Positions 8,777-19,016 of a stretch of DNA of 64,000 nt are shown piece by piece; the first letter of the stretch is position 1; the number at the start of each line of letters is the position of its first letter. Under the pieces are notes generated by a model that had not been told where the DNA came from, ran no database searches, and saw nothing but the letters and a program-made list of their open reading frames with translations. Source of the stretch: Chromatiales bacterium (lineage in GTDB: Bacteria > Pseudomonadota > Gammaproteobacteria > UBA6429 > Thiohalophilaceae); NCBI GenBank assembly GCA_027076325.1, contig JALTJZ010000008.1:1-64000 (forward strand), in the 5' to 3' direction. The position numbers and the translations under genes are program-made.

Positions 8777-9946
8777 ATGAGGTACTGTAAAAAATGTATA
8801 ATGCCAGATACCCGTCCTGAACAGGTATTTGATGAAAACGACATATGTGATGCCTGTCATTCAGCAGAAAAAAAATATAATGAAATCGACTGGACAAAGC
8901 GAAAGCAAGAGTTAGGTGAGATTTTAGATCGATATCGAAATAAGGATGGCACATGGTGGGATTGCATTGTGCCCGTTAGCGGGGGAAAAAATAGTTGTTT
9001 CCAGGCGTACACTTTAAAATATGAGTTTGGTATGAATCCCCTTCTCGTAAACCATATTCCTTGTGAGATAACTGAAGTCGGTTTGAAGAACCTAACATTT
9101 TTAAGAGATTTAGGTTTCGATATGATTCAAGTTGGCGCTAATCGGCAAATGTATCGAAAAATGGCAAGGAAAGGCTTTTTTGATTTAGGAGATTCATGCT
9201 GGCCGGAGCACATAGGTATTTTTACTGCTCCAATTAGAGTAGCTGTACAGTATAAAATTCCTCTCATTATGTGGGGGGAAAACTCACAGTTTGAACTTGG
9301 TGGTCCTGCATCTAGGAGAGAAAATAACTTTCTTGACAGATCGTGGTTAGAAGAGTTTCAAATGTATGGCTATCGCATATCTGACTTGTATGACGAAGGT
9401 TTTGACAAAAAAGATTTGCTGTTCTTTGAATATCCGAGTGATGAAGAATTGAAAGAAGTGGGCGTTACAGGTCTGTTCTTGGGATACTACATAAAGTGGG
9501 AAAATGCTGAACAGGTCAAAATGATGAAGAAGCTGGGATGGAGTCCTAACCCGGATGGCCCAGTAGAAGAAGCATATCATGATTATGAAAACCTGGATTG
9601 CAAATGGATCGGTGGTTTGCATGATCATTTTAAATTCTTAAAGTACGGATTTTCAAGAGCGACTGATCAACTCTGTGAGGAAATCAGATCAGGGAGGATG
9701 GATCGTGAAGAGGCACTACGGATCGTTAGAAATTATGAAGGAAAATTACCTAGAAAATACTTACCCGATTTCTTGAAGTACTTAAATTGTACAGAAGAGG
9801 AATTTTTTGCGACTTTAGATAGGTTTACTAATAGAAAGATCTTTTTAACTGACGAGAATAACGAATTTATTAGAGACAAAGATGGCAACCTCATCAAACG
9901 GGATTATGGCTATACGGAAACAGAGCAAAATACTATAGAAGTATGA
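8777..9946 (+). CDS. N-acetyl sugar amidotransferase, PseA/WbpG-like
   Basis: PP-loop ATP-pyrophosphatase of 389 residues. In Campylobacter PseA and Pseudomonas WbpG such enzymes turn an N-acetyl group of a nucleotide sugar into acetamidino, using ammonia from a HisH/HisF pair. CxxC pairs at the N-terminus (CKKC, CDAC) probably bind zinc, and the ATP loop reads SGGKNS at 68-73. The family usually has aspartate where Asn72 lies, so this position is unusual. The two next genes encode HisH and HisF homologues, overlapping by 4 bases and spaced by 3, so a three-subunit complex is likely. Lying inside the pse operon it probably makes an acetamidino pseudaminic acid. Confidence 0.88.
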   Translation: MRYCKKCIMPDTRPEQVFDENDICDACHSAEKKYNEIDWTKRKQELGEILDRYRNKDGTWWDCIVPVSGGKNSCFQAYTLKYEFGMNPLLVNHIPCEITEVGLKNLTFLRDLGFDMIQVGANRQMYRKMARKGFFDLGDSCWPEHIGIFTAPIRVAVQYKIPLIMWGENSQFELGGPASRRENNFLDRSWLEEFQMYGYRISDLYDEGFDKKDLLFFEYPSDEELKEVGVTGLFLGYYIKWENAEQVKMMKKLGWSPNPDGPVEEAYHDYENLDCKWIGGLHDHFKFLKYGFSRATDQLCEEIRSGRMDREEALRIVRNYEGKLPRKYLPDFLKYLNCTEEEFFATLDRFTNRKIFLTDENNEFIRDKDGNLIKRDYGYTETEQNTIEV

Positions 9947-10551
9947 TTTCTGTCATAGACTTAAAGATATGCAATATTGCAAGTGTTTTACGAGCTTTAG
10001 ATACACTGGGCTTGGAAAATAAAGTCGTAGATGATCCAAAAGATATAGGTCAACCTGATAAACTTATTCTTCCTGGCGTAGGAAATTTTTTTGAAGCATC
10101 AAACAGGATGCGTTCGTTGGGATGGGATCTTTTGCTAAGAGAGAAGGTTTTGGAGGAAAAGGTTCCTATTTTGGGGATATGTCTTGGGATGCAACTTTTT
10201 GCTAGTTACGGAGAAGAGGGAGGGCAATCTAAAGGTCTGGATTTTATTAATGCAAAAGTCTCTTATTTACGTTCTAGTCATGAAAATTTAAGGGTTCCAC
10301 ATGTAGGATGGAACGATGTAAGTAGATGTGATATGCCGATATTTGATTCACTTGAAGGTGATAATTGTTTTTATTTTGTGCATAGTTATGAAATGATTAT
10401 TCAAGAATCGGTACAGGCAGCGTACTCTAATTATGGTGTAGATATTGTAGCCGCAGTGCAGAAGGATAATATAGTTGGCGTGCAATTCCATCCCGAGAAA
10501 AGCCAAAAAGCAGGTCTGACTTTGCTTCAGAATTTTGCCAGGAGAATGTAG
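9943..10551 (+). CDS. hisH: HisH-like glutamine amidotransferase subunit (acetamidino synthesis)
   Basis: Class I glutaminase of 202 residues that releases ammonia from glutamine. The triad is complete: Cys80 in GICLGMQ, His183 and Glu185 in VQFHPEKS. Its position between an amidotransferase and a HisF homologue, with no other histidine genes near, shows that it serves the sugar acetamidination complex, as known for Pseudomonas wbp loci, and not histidine synthesis. Its ATG overlaps the stop of the preceding gene. Confidence 0.9.
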   Translation: MISVIDLKICNIASVLRALDTLGLENKVVDDPKDIGQPDKLILPGVGNFFEASNRMRSLGWDLLLREKVLEEKVPILGICLGMQLFASYGEEGGQSKGLDFINAKVSYLRSSHENLRVPHVGWNDVSRCDMPIFDSLEGDNCFYFVHSYEMIIQESVQAAYSNYGVDIVAAVQKDNIVGVQFHPEKSQKAGLTLLQNFARRM

Positions 10552-10554
10552 TAG

Positions 10555-11310
10555 GTGTTGCGATACAGAGTAATTCCTTTAGTTTTATTGGATGGTTATT
10601 CGGTCGTTAAAACCATTCAGTTTGATGTCCGCCGAAATTTAGGCAACCCAATTACCGTGGCTCGTGTTTATAATATGCGAAATGTCGATGAGCTTATTCT
10701 CTTAGATATTGACGCTACAAAGGAAGGCCGGGGAATAGATTTACATACTGTTCAAACTGTGGCTGCAGAGTGTTTCATGCCATTAACTGTTGGAGGAGGA
10801 CTTCAGACTTGTGATGATATAGCTAAGACCTTGGCAGCTGGCGCTGATAAAGTATCTTTAAATTCTGTTATTTTCGACAATATAGATTTATTAAAAGAGG
10901 CAGTAGCTGTCTTTGGAAGTCAGTGCATTATTGTTTCCATAGATGTAAAAAAGGACAGTAATGGAAAATATATTTTATATTCACACTCAGACAAAAAGGT
11001 TAATTTATCTTTAGATGAATGTTTAGATTTAATAGCGAGCTCTAATGTTGGCGAGATTTTAGTAAATAATGTAGATAATGATGGCGTGATGGAAGGCTAT
11101 GATTTAGATCTAATCAATTACGTATCAAAGTGTATTAAAAGCATACCAATAATTGTCGCAGGTGGGGCTTCAAGCCCGACTGATTGTAGCAGTGCGATAA
11201 AATCTGGTGCCTCGGCAGTATCAGCAGCAAGCCTTTTTCACTTTACTAGCTTTACTCCTAGAAGCTGCAAAGAGAATATGGCGGCGGCTAATATACCTGT
11301 AAGGTTATGA
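10555..11310 (+). CDS. hisF: HisF-like (beta/alpha)8 subunit for acetamidino synthesis
   Basis: Barrel protein of 251 residues in the HisA/HisF family, starting at GTG three bases after hisH. Phosphate-binding loops VGGGLQ and VAGGASS are present. The first strand reads RVIPLVLLDG where true HisF has IPCLDVKDG, so the catalytic aspartate of cyclase activity (Asp11 in Thermotoga HisF) is missing, while the second (in VSIDVKK) is kept. It therefore probably only channels ammonia from HisH to the PseA-like enzyme. The C-terminus (FTPRSCKENMAAANIPVRL) is the tail used for subunit contact in true HisF. Confidence 0.88.
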   Translation: MLRYRVIPLVLLDGYSVVKTIQFDVRRNLGNPITVARVYNMRNVDELILLDIDATKEGRGIDLHTVQTVAAECFMPLTVGGGLQTCDDIAKTLAAGADKVSLNSVIFDNIDLLKEAVAVFGSQCIIVSIDVKKDSNGKYILYSHSDKKVNLSLDECLDLIASSNVGEILVNNVDNDGVMEGYDLDLINYVSKCIKSIPIIVAGGASSPTDCSSAIKSGASAVSAASLFHFTSFTPRSCKENMAAANIPVRL

Positions 11311-11569
11311 AAAATTGCTATTTATTTAGCATAAACTATTATGATTACTGTGGACCTAATTTTAGGTGTTGCTTCTAACATTGTAATCGCATCTAGATAA
11401 AGAGTAGCATGAGTTAAACGAAATAGTATAATTTTAGACAACGACTATTTGACAAAACCGAACCTGGAAAAAACTTACTTTCTCGCTATGTATAGTACTC
11501 TGCAACATTCACTTGGCTGGGAAGTGCATAACAAATCTAAAGAAAACGCTTGCAAAAACTGAGGTTATT

Positions 11570-13303
11570 ATGAATGAATTTACTATAGATATCTCTACTA
11601 CCTTTCAACGCAAGGGTGAATGTAACTACTTTTTTCAAAGGTTTAAAGATGGGGTTATTCAATTCCCTGATATGCCGAGAATTACAGATAAAGATTCACT
11701 TTCTCAGTTTAGTGTGAGAGACGAAGGTCTAAATATACTATTTATTAATGTTCCAATAAGAGAATGGTCATACCCTAACATTATGCCGCTTGGACAGGGC
11801 TATGTCGGTGCAGTGGCTTATATGGATGGACATAGGATAAATGTGTTGGACTTAAATGCAGAAAGGAAAGAACCATTAAAAATATCTGATAGCGAAATTA
11901 ATTCATGGATAGATAGTCGTATAACCGCAAAGCTCAATGAAGTAAAACCAGATGTCATTGCATTCGGTGGGATAGTTACTCAATATAGTCGTATCAAACA
12001 TGCGACAAAATTATGTAAAGAATTACTTCCAGATGTGCCGATTATATTAGGTGGAGGTATTGCTTCTTCGATGCCTGTATTTATGTTGCAACGTTTGGAA
12101 ATTGATTACTCAGTTCAGGAAGAAGGGGAAGTAACAATTTCAGAATTGCTATTTCGTATAGAGAAGAAAATAGATATGAAAGGGCTCAAAGGAGTTGCTT
12201 ACAAGGAGTATCACAGGAATGGGAGTTGCGAAATAGTAGACAATGGCTTAAGACCATCGATTGGTAAGAGAGAGACAGGGCTAGATTCTGTACCTTGGCC
12301 ATTACGCAGCGCTTGGCCGGTTGAATCTATTTATAAGCATAATCCTGTTGGACATTTGAACTGGCAGTCAAAGTGGAAAGATGGAGCTGCGGTGAGCGAT
12401 GCCTATTCTGTCTCAATGTTAGCATCTCGTGGTTGCCCATATGCTGCTCGTGCATGTGATTACTGTTATGCCTCGTATCTTGGCGAGGCTTATCGATTGA
12501 GAAGCCCAAAAGAAGTCGCTGATGAAATGGAAAGTATTTATAATGAATATGGTGCAACGTACATACATTTTTTAGATGATTTACTGATGACAGATTTTCG
12601 CTGGTCTTTGGCACTGAGTGAAGAACTTATAAATAGAAAAGAAAAAAATGGACTGGATGTTCAGTGGGGAGGAACATGCAGAACAAATATTGTTGCAAGT
12701 GATATTCTACGCGCACGAAAGGAGGGACGGCCACATATGCTTGAGCGCGCTTATGAAGCAGGCATGAGGCAAGCCGGATATGGTGTAGAGACTGGTAGTC
12801 CAACAATTCTAAAATCAATAGACAAGTCAGGGCAAACTCCAGAAAAAATAATTCTAGCAGTCGAAGAAACGCAAAGAATATTTGGGTATGCAGATTGCTC
12901 CTTTATAATTGGTTCACCGGGCGAGACTAGAAAGACTGTTGAAGAAACAGTAGACCTTTGCAGGCAGGTTGGGTTAAAACCAGAAGTATTTTTCTTTACC
13001 ACAGCATATCCTGCCACGGCTTTCTGGGATTTAGCATTGGAAAAAGGTTTGATTCGAAAAGCTGTCACTGGAGAAAAGGGACCCGCTGATGATGACATTA
13101 TTGAGCAATACTTACTGAAATTAGGTGAGCAAGGAGAAGAAGTAAGAACTAATTTTAGTGATCTCGAAGATGAAGAAGTGGTTGAATTGTCTTGGTGGGC
13201 AGTAAATGAGTTAGGAGCACAGAACACAGTACGTCATCCTCACACTGGAGATGTAGAAGAGAGAAGCAAAGCAGTAGTTGGTGCCTCAAGAGCAGATCTT
13301 TAA
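11570..13303 (+). CDS. B12-binding-domain radical SAM protein in the pseudaminic acid operon
   Basis: Protein of 577 residues with an N-terminal cobalamin-binding-like Rossmann region (LFINVPIREWSYPNIMPLGQGYVG, then LGGGIASS) and a radical SAM barrel. The iron-sulfur cysteines are Cys289, Cys296 and Cys299 (CPYAARACDYC): spacing Cx6Cx2C instead of the usual Cx3Cx2C, as if three residues were inserted. YGVETGSPTILKSIDKSGQT and GSPGETRKTVEETV match the B12 radical SAM group. I start at the ATG with GAGGTT 4 bases upstream; a TTG at 11513 is also in frame. Its place between hisF and pseG suggests it modifies the sugar or its acetamidino group, for example by methylation. The substrate is unknown. 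Confidence 0.75.
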   Translation: MNEFTIDISTTFQRKGECNYFFQRFKDGVIQFPDMPRITDKDSLSQFSVRDEGLNILFINVPIREWSYPNIMPLGQGYVGAVAYMDGHRINVLDLNAERKEPLKISDSEINSWIDSRITAKLNEVKPDVIAFGGIVTQYSRIKHATKLCKELLPDVPIILGGGIASSMPVFMLQRLEIDYSVQEEGEVTISELLFRIEKKIDMKGLKGVAYKEYHRNGSCEIVDNGLRPSIGKRETGLDSVPWPLRSAWPVESIYKHNPVGHLNWQSKWKDGAAVSDAYSVSMLASRGCPYAARACDYCYASYLGEAYRLRSPKEVADEMESIYNEYGATYIHFLDDLLMTDFRWSLALSEELINRKEKNGLDVQWGGTCRTNIVASDILRARKEGRPHMLERAYEAGMRQAGYGVETGSPTILKSIDKSGQTPEKIILAVEETQRIFGYADCSFIIGSPGETRKTVEETVDLCRQVGLKPEVFFFTTAYPATAFWDLALEKGLIRKAVTGEKGPADDDIIEQYLLKLGEQGEEVRTNFSDLEDEEVVELSWWAVNELGAQNTVRHPHTGDVEERSKAVVGASRADL

Positions 13304-13511
13304 AATGGTAAATATACGAGTAGAGCCTTTTACTATTTATCAGAATCAGATCAAGATATATTTCTGGTGACAAATAGAATTAAATTTGAAAAACAAAAGA
13401 TCTAGGAAATTTGGATATTCATTATCGGGTCTAGCTATGCTCCCATTTCAAAGAGTCTTTGCTTAATTCTTTATATTTTACAATCAATAAATGATTAAAT
13501 AACCGTAAATA

Positions 13512-14552
13512 TTGAAAAAAGAACAATATTTGAAAATTAATAAGGTATTGATTCTTACAGAGGGGGGTGAAGAATCAGGGTATGGTCATTTATCAAGATG
13601 CCTGGCATTGTCGCAGGCTTTTAATGAAGTGGATGGTCGGCTAGATGTTAAGCTGGTAGTAAAAGCTGATAAAAGTGGAAAGAGATTTTTTAAAAAAAAT
13701 GCTGTTGATTTTTTAGATATAGACTGGTTAGAAGACTCAGAAAGAATTAAGAAGATAGTTAAAGACAACACCATAATAATAATTGATTCTTATCATGCAC
13801 CTTTATCTATTTATAAGGATTTACGCAGACTAAAAAGTTGTACATGCTTAGCTGCAATAGATGACTATAATCGTATCCCCTATGATGCTAATGTTATCAT
13901 TAATGTATCAGTTTATAACAAAGATAGTGTTGGTTATAAGAATAGAGATAATGTTGAATACCTGGTTGGGAAAAAATATTCTATTTTAAATAAAGAATAC
14001 AGGGAAAAACAAAATTATAGAATTAATAAGGTAATAAAAAATGTGTTGATTAGCTTTGGGGGAACAGACTGTACAGAGCTTATTGAAAATACGATACAAG
14101 CATTATCAGATTATAACTTTACCGTGCATGCAATAGGAATTGATAACTCGTCAAATACTTTTATTAATCAACCAGAGATTAACTTACATTCTGAATTAAG
14201 TATTAAGGATATGTGTTTTTTAATGCAAAATGTAGATTTATGTATAACTGGGGGTGGTCAGATATTAAATGAATTGTCATATCTTGGGGTTCCGACTCTT
14301 TCAATTTGCATGGCAAATAATCAGCTAAATAATATTAAACGGTTGGAAGCTGCTGGTTTTGTAAATTATGTTGGTTGGTATAATGATGGAAACTTAGATA
14401 TAAAATTAAGAAAAGCAGTAGAGAGCTATATGAACCTGGAGGAAAGGATTAGACGTAGTAATATTGGAAAAAGTTATTCTGATGGGAAAGGAGTATTGAG
14501 AATAGCGGAGAGAATTTTAGAAATAATGGTAAACTATGAGTCTGAGAAGTAA
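13512..14552 (+). CDS. pseG: UDP-2,4-diacetamido-2,4,6-trideoxy-beta-L-altropyranose hydrolase
   Basis: UDP-sugar hydrolase of 346 residues that removes UDP before condensation with phosphoenolpyruvate. The N-terminal YGHLSRCLALSQAF block carries the active-site histidine of the PseG family, and GTDCTELIENTI and ITGGGQILNELSYLGVP are the GT-B-like nucleotide-binding region shared with MurG. A TTG start at 13512 is used because no ATG lies close to the conserved start; the ribosome site is weak, so the exact start is uncertain. The preceding 208 bases hold only short open stretches that look like the remains of a small gene, from an ATG at 13305. Confidence 0.9.
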   Translation: MKKEQYLKINKVLILTEGGEESGYGHLSRCLALSQAFNEVDGRLDVKLVVKADKSGKRFFKKNAVDFLDIDWLEDSERIKKIVKDNTIIIIDSYHAPLSIYKDLRRLKSCTCLAAIDDYNRIPYDANVIINVSVYNKDSVGYKNRDNVEYLVGKKYSILNKEYREKQNYRINKVIKNVLISFGGTDCTELIENTIQALSDYNFTVHAIGIDNSSNTFINQPEINLHSELSIKDMCFLMQNVDLCITGGGQILNELSYLGVPTLSICMANNQLNNIKRLEAAGFVNYVGWYNDGNLDIKLRKAVESYMNLEERIRRSNIGKSYSDGKGVLRIAERILEIMVNYESEK

Positions 14553-14585
14553 TTAGTTCTGAAACCATAATTACTGAAAATAATA

Positions 14586-15119
14586 ATGTTCAACTTTGCA
14601 CAAGATTTTTCATTAACTAAATGTGAACTATATAATTTTATTAATTTGCCAGAGAGCAAAAAAGAACTGGTGCGTAATTGGCGCAATGACGCTGATATTA
14701 AAAAATGGATGATAACCGATCATATTATTAGCAAATCAGAACATCTAAGTTTTATAGAGAGTTTAAAGAATGATAATAAAAATACTTACTGGTTGGTTGC
14801 GGATAAAAATATAGAATTAGGGGTTGTGTCATTAACCCGGATTGATTGTAATAATAAAAATGCTTATCTGGGTATATATGCCAATCCTGGTTTAAATAAG
14901 GTAGGCTCAAAGTTGATGGCGTCTCTTATGGATGTAAGTTTTAATTTAGGTGGTTTACATAGCCTGAAGTTGGAAGTCAGAGAGGATAACAAACGTGCAA
15001 TTGAATTTTATAAAAAGTCAGGGTTTAAGCGGGAAGGACTGTTAAGGGATATGATTAACAAAGACGGTATATGGTATAACCTGGTAATTATGGGATTAGT
15101 AAATGAAAAGCCGGATTAA
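14586..15119 (+). CDS. pseH: UDP-4-amino-4,6-dideoxy-N-acetyl-beta-L-altrosamine N-acetyltransferase
   Basis: GNAT-family acetyltransferase of 177 residues acting after PseC. VRNWRNDADIKKWM near the N-terminus is typical of PseH, and LKLEVREDNKRAIEFYKKSG is the C-terminal GNAT motif that closes on acetyl-CoA. The glycine-rich pantetheine loop is altered (NPGLNKVGSKLM in place of the usual RGKG type), which is common in PseH. It overlaps pseI by 17 bases. Confidence 0.88.
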   Translation: MFNFAQDFSLTKCELYNFINLPESKKELVRNWRNDADIKKWMITDHIISKSEHLSFIESLKNDNKNTYWLVADKNIELGVVSLTRIDCNNKNAYLGIYANPGLNKVGSKLMASLMDVSFNLGGLHSLKLEVREDNKRAIEFYKKSGFKREGLLRDMINKDGIWYNLVIMGLVNEKPD

Positions 15120-16158
15120 GATTGAAAATAAATATGTAGGTGCTGAAGAACCAGTCTTTGTTATTGCTGAGATTTCTGCCAACCACGGTCAGAGCCTGGA
15201 GAGAGCATTATCATTAACCAGAGAAGCAAAAAAGTGCGGTGCTGATGCAGTAAAATTTCAAACATATACACCAGATACAATTACTCTTGATGTTCGTAAT
15301 AAGTACTTCGAAGTTGAGCATCCAGAGTGGGGTAATCAGACCCTTCATGATCTGTATCAGAAGGCTTTTACACCATGGGACTGGTTCAAAGAGATAAAAA
15401 GCCTCTGTGATGAATTAGACATTATCTTTTTATCGTCTGCATTTGACAAAACTTCTGTCGATTTTCTGGAAGATTTAAATGTTTCAGCGCACAAAGTCGC
15501 ATCATTTGAGTTGGTCGATTTGCCACTCATTGAATATATGGCAAAAACAAAAAAACCTTTAATACTGTCTACTGGTATGGCATCAATGAGTGAGATATCT
15601 GATGCAGTAGCCACTGCACGTGAAGTAGGAAATGAAGACATAATATTGCTTAAGTGTGTAAGTAATTATCCTGCTAAGCCTGATCAGATGAATTTAGGTA
15701 TAATTAGTATAATGAAAAAAGAGTTTCAGTGTCCCATTGGATTTTCTGATCATACTATTGAGCCTGTAACAGCTGTTGCTGCTGTGTGTAAAGGTGCAGT
15801 GGTTCTAGAGAGGCATTTTGTATCATCGCGCAAGCTGGATACGCCAGATAGTTTTTTTTCCACTGAGCCGAAGGAAATGAAAAGGTTAATTGATGATATC
15901 AGAATAGTAGAACAGACAATGGGCACTGATAACTCTCTAACGCCTAAAGATGAAAAAAGTAAGATCTTTCGCCGTTCTTTATTCGTAGTTAAAGATATTA
16001 AAAAGGGCGAAATGTTTTCTGAAGAAAATATACGGTCAATACGGCCTTCAAATGGCTTGGCGCCTAAGCATTGGAAGGAAATAATTGGTCAGAAATCAAC
16101 AGCGGATATAAAAAGAGGAAGTCCGTTGGAATGGTCACATATCAATAAAGAAAATTAA
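15103..16158 (+). CDS. pseI: Pseudaminic acid synthase
   Basis: Condenses the free altropyranose with phosphoenolpyruvate to pseudaminic acid. The 351-residue protein has a NeuB barrel (AEISANHGQSLERALSL, KFQTYTPDTITL, LKCVSNYPAKPDQMNL, IGFSDHTIEP) and a C-terminal SAF antifreeze-like domain from about residue 290 (RRSLFVVKDIKKGE, IRPSNGLAPKHW). It completes the pathway begun by pseB. The next gene is 201 bases away; the gap shows nothing clear. Confidence 0.94.
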   Translation: MKSRIKIENKYVGAEEPVFVIAEISANHGQSLERALSLTREAKKCGADAVKFQTYTPDTITLDVRNKYFEVEHPEWGNQTLHDLYQKAFTPWDWFKEIKSLCDELDIIFLSSAFDKTSVDFLEDLNVSAHKVASFELVDLPLIEYMAKTKKPLILSTGMASMSEISDAVATAREVGNEDIILLKCVSNYPAKPDQMNLGIISIMKKEFQCPIGFSDHTIEPVTAVAAVCKGAVVLERHFVSSRKLDTPDSFFSTEPKEMKRLIDDIRIVEQTMGTDNSLTPKDEKSKIFRRSLFVVKDIKKGEMFSEENIRSIRPSNGLAPKHWKEIIGQKSTADIKRGSPLEWSHINKEN

Positions 16159-16359
16159 ATGAAATTGCATTATGTGGTAACACAAGAGTTCAATTGTGAA
16201 TATTTTTGCCTGTTTTAGAAAAAGAAAAAATTTACTGGATTTGCTTTTCTTTCTGTTAGTCTAATAATTTATTAAATAGTAAGTTAGCGTATGCTTGGTT
16301 TTTACTCTAGTGATTCTGAGTTACTCTATTATTAAACCTGATGTAAATAATTTGTAAAT

Positions 16360-17331
16360 ATGAACAAAATATATCGCCAGAATCATGTGAAGAATCTTGT
16401 GTTCGTAACTGGATTAACAAGATCAGGCAAGACAATGCTTATGCCTATTGTGTCAAGCATGGAAAGGGTAGAACACCTTGCTTATAATTATTTGATGGAG
16501 CAGGTTCCTATGATGAATATTCTAGGAAACATTCCAGATGAAGCAGCTGTAGGCCTTATGCGTTATGCAATAGATAACATGTTTTATGATCAATCTATTG
16601 GAAGAAACATTAATTTTAGATTTGGAGACTTAACCAGTGTTTGGAAATCTAAGCAACCCTACCAGTATCTGAAGAGAATTTTTGCTAAAGAAGGTGACGT
16701 AGCGTTGAAGGAATTAATGCAGAATAATCATTTTTTTCTTATGCAGCTCCATGATGCAATTTGGCATATTGACATATACCTAAAATCATTTCCTGAAATG
16801 AAAATGCTCCATATGACTCGTCATCCTGTTTCTATGGTTTACGATTGGCACCAGAAAGGCTATGGAGGTAACTTCTTTTCTGATCCGAGAAATGCCACCG
16901 TAACAATTCAATGGAAATCAGAATTGCTTCCTTATTACGCTGCAGGCTGGGAAGAAGAGTATCTGAGTATGTCAGAGATAGATAGAATTATCCATATGAA
17001 CAAAAGACTAGAGGATAATCATCGAGCAAAATATGATTATTTATCAGACGAAGAACGTAAAAAAATAATGATAATTCCATTTGAAAAAATGATTACAAAT
17101 CCCGATCCCATTTTAGTCGATATATGTGGTTTTCTTGGGACAAGCCTTTCTAAGCACTCAGAACGAATATGTAAAAGGGAGCGATGTCCACGAAAGTTTC
17201 ATAAGGATGACATAGCTAAAGAATCAGATGAGATTAAGAAACTTTGTTCTAGTGAAGCATTTGAAATGTTGATGTCAATGTCGAGTGAATATGACAATCT
17301 TCATATGACAGATGTGAAATATAGCGAATAA
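16360..17331 (+). CDS. Sulfotransferase-fold protein (paralogue 1)
   Basis: A 323-residue protein of the sulfotransferase family. The N-terminal VFVTGLTRSGKT (residues 14-25) is the phosphosulfate-binding P-loop-like motif, and LHMTRHPVSMVYDW near 150-163 is the 3'-phosphate-binding motif with Arg and Ser. A typical family tail (IIPFEKMITNPDPILVDICGFLG) follows. It resembles the gene at 19017 throughout (NFRFGD, RHP and C-terminal CPR blocks), so the two are duplicates. Sulfation of a glycan is the default reading. Because the locus carries a phosphoramidate set whose final donor is a 3'-phosphonucleotide, transfer of phosphoramidate is an alternative (inference). Confidence 0.75.
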   Translation: MNKIYRQNHVKNLVFVTGLTRSGKTMLMPIVSSMERVEHLAYNYLMEQVPMMNILGNIPDEAAVGLMRYAIDNMFYDQSIGRNINFRFGDLTSVWKSKQPYQYLKRIFAKEGDVALKELMQNNHFFLMQLHDAIWHIDIYLKSFPEMKMLHMTRHPVSMVYDWHQKGYGGNFFSDPRNATVTIQWKSELLPYYAAGWEEEYLSMSEIDRIIHMNKRLEDNHRAKYDYLSDEERKKIMIIPFEKMITNPDPILVDICGFLGTSLSKHSERICKRERCPRKFHKDDIAKESDEIKKLCSSEAFEMLMSMSSEYDNLHMTDVKYSE

Positions 17332-17341
17332 GAGGTAAATA

Positions 17342-17521
17342 ATGGTCGACACTAAAGGAAGTAAGGATGGAAGTACCTGGGAAGAACAGGTTAGAAATGA
17401 CAAGAGTTTGGCGCATGGCAGGTTCAGTAATCAGCAATACATTAAAAACCTAACCTTACTAAAGAATTGGTGTGAAAAGAAAATTTCAGAATTAGAAAAA
17501 ATTGAGTTGGAACAAAAATAA
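17342..17521 (+). CDS. Small uncharacterised protein (59 residues)
   Basis: An ATG ten bases after the preceding stop, with AAGAGG four to five bases upstream, opens a 59-codon frame ending in TAA. The product is hydrophilic (residues 1-30 polar, 31-59 helical, ending EKKISELEKIELEQK, a likely coiled coil) and has no signal peptide or membrane segment. Good ribosome site and spacing suggest a genuine operon member. I do not recognise a family. Confidence 0.5.
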   Translation: MVDTKGSKDGSTWEEQVRNDKSLAHGRFSNQQYIKNLTLLKNWCEKKISELEKIELEQK

Positions 17522-17734
17522 GGTCAGAGTGAAGCCATCGTTGGGATGTTTTAATGGTGCCTGCCTAAAACTACAGTGTTTTGGTATTTATTATTGTTCC
17601 TCGTGATTCTAAGTATTTAATTACATCGCCTACAGTAAATTATGAATATGGTTAGCTCGAGATGTAGTGGCATAGTTAATTTGGTCACCTAACAAGAGGT
17701 GATATCATCATCTCATAACATGATAGGTGAGACT

Positions 17735-18042
17735 ATGACAAAAAGAACAAGACCGACCTTTAAACCTGAATTTCGGCTCGAAGTCGCCCAATTAGTGCTA
17801 AATCAGGGTTATTCGGTACGCGAGGCGGCTGAGGCGATGAATGTGGGCAAGTCCACGGTGGATAAGTGGGTTCGTCAGCTCCGGGATGAACGTAATGGCA
17901 TCACGCCTCATGCCACAGCGATGACGCCTGACCAACGAAAAATAAAAGAACTCGAAAAGAAAATTAAGCAGATTGAACGGGAAAAAGAAATCCTAAAAAA
18001 GGCTACGGCGCTCTTGATGTCCGACTCGATACACACTTTACG

Positions 18043-18046
<4 letters not shown>
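17735..18046 (+). CDS. IS3-family transposase OrfA
   Basis: OrfA of 103 residues: helix-turn-helix (RLEVAQLVLNQGYSVREAAE to VDKWVRQLRDE), then a coiled-coil helix rich in lysine and glutamate (KIKELEKKIKQIEREKEILKKA). The ATG at 17735 follows AGGTGAG by a few bases; an upstream in-frame ATA/ATG stretch back to 17699 is less likely. Its stop overlaps the orfB ATG (ATGA). Confidence 0.9.
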
Positions 18047-18888
<842 letters not shown>

Positions 18889-19016
18889 ATACAAAACCGT
18901 GGCCAAAAAAACTTGACCACTACAAGACAAATATTTCTATCAATTAAATCAATAATCATATGTCGAATAATTCAGGCATAAGTCACAACTCTTTAATATT
19001 CAGAAGGAAGTAAAAT

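Noticed and set aside
9943-11310. hisH and hisF as histidine biosynthesis genes
   Set aside because: No other his genes are near, the HisF barrel lacks the first catalytic aspartate, and both are coupled to an N-acetyl sugar amidotransferase. The same holds for 44267-45663.
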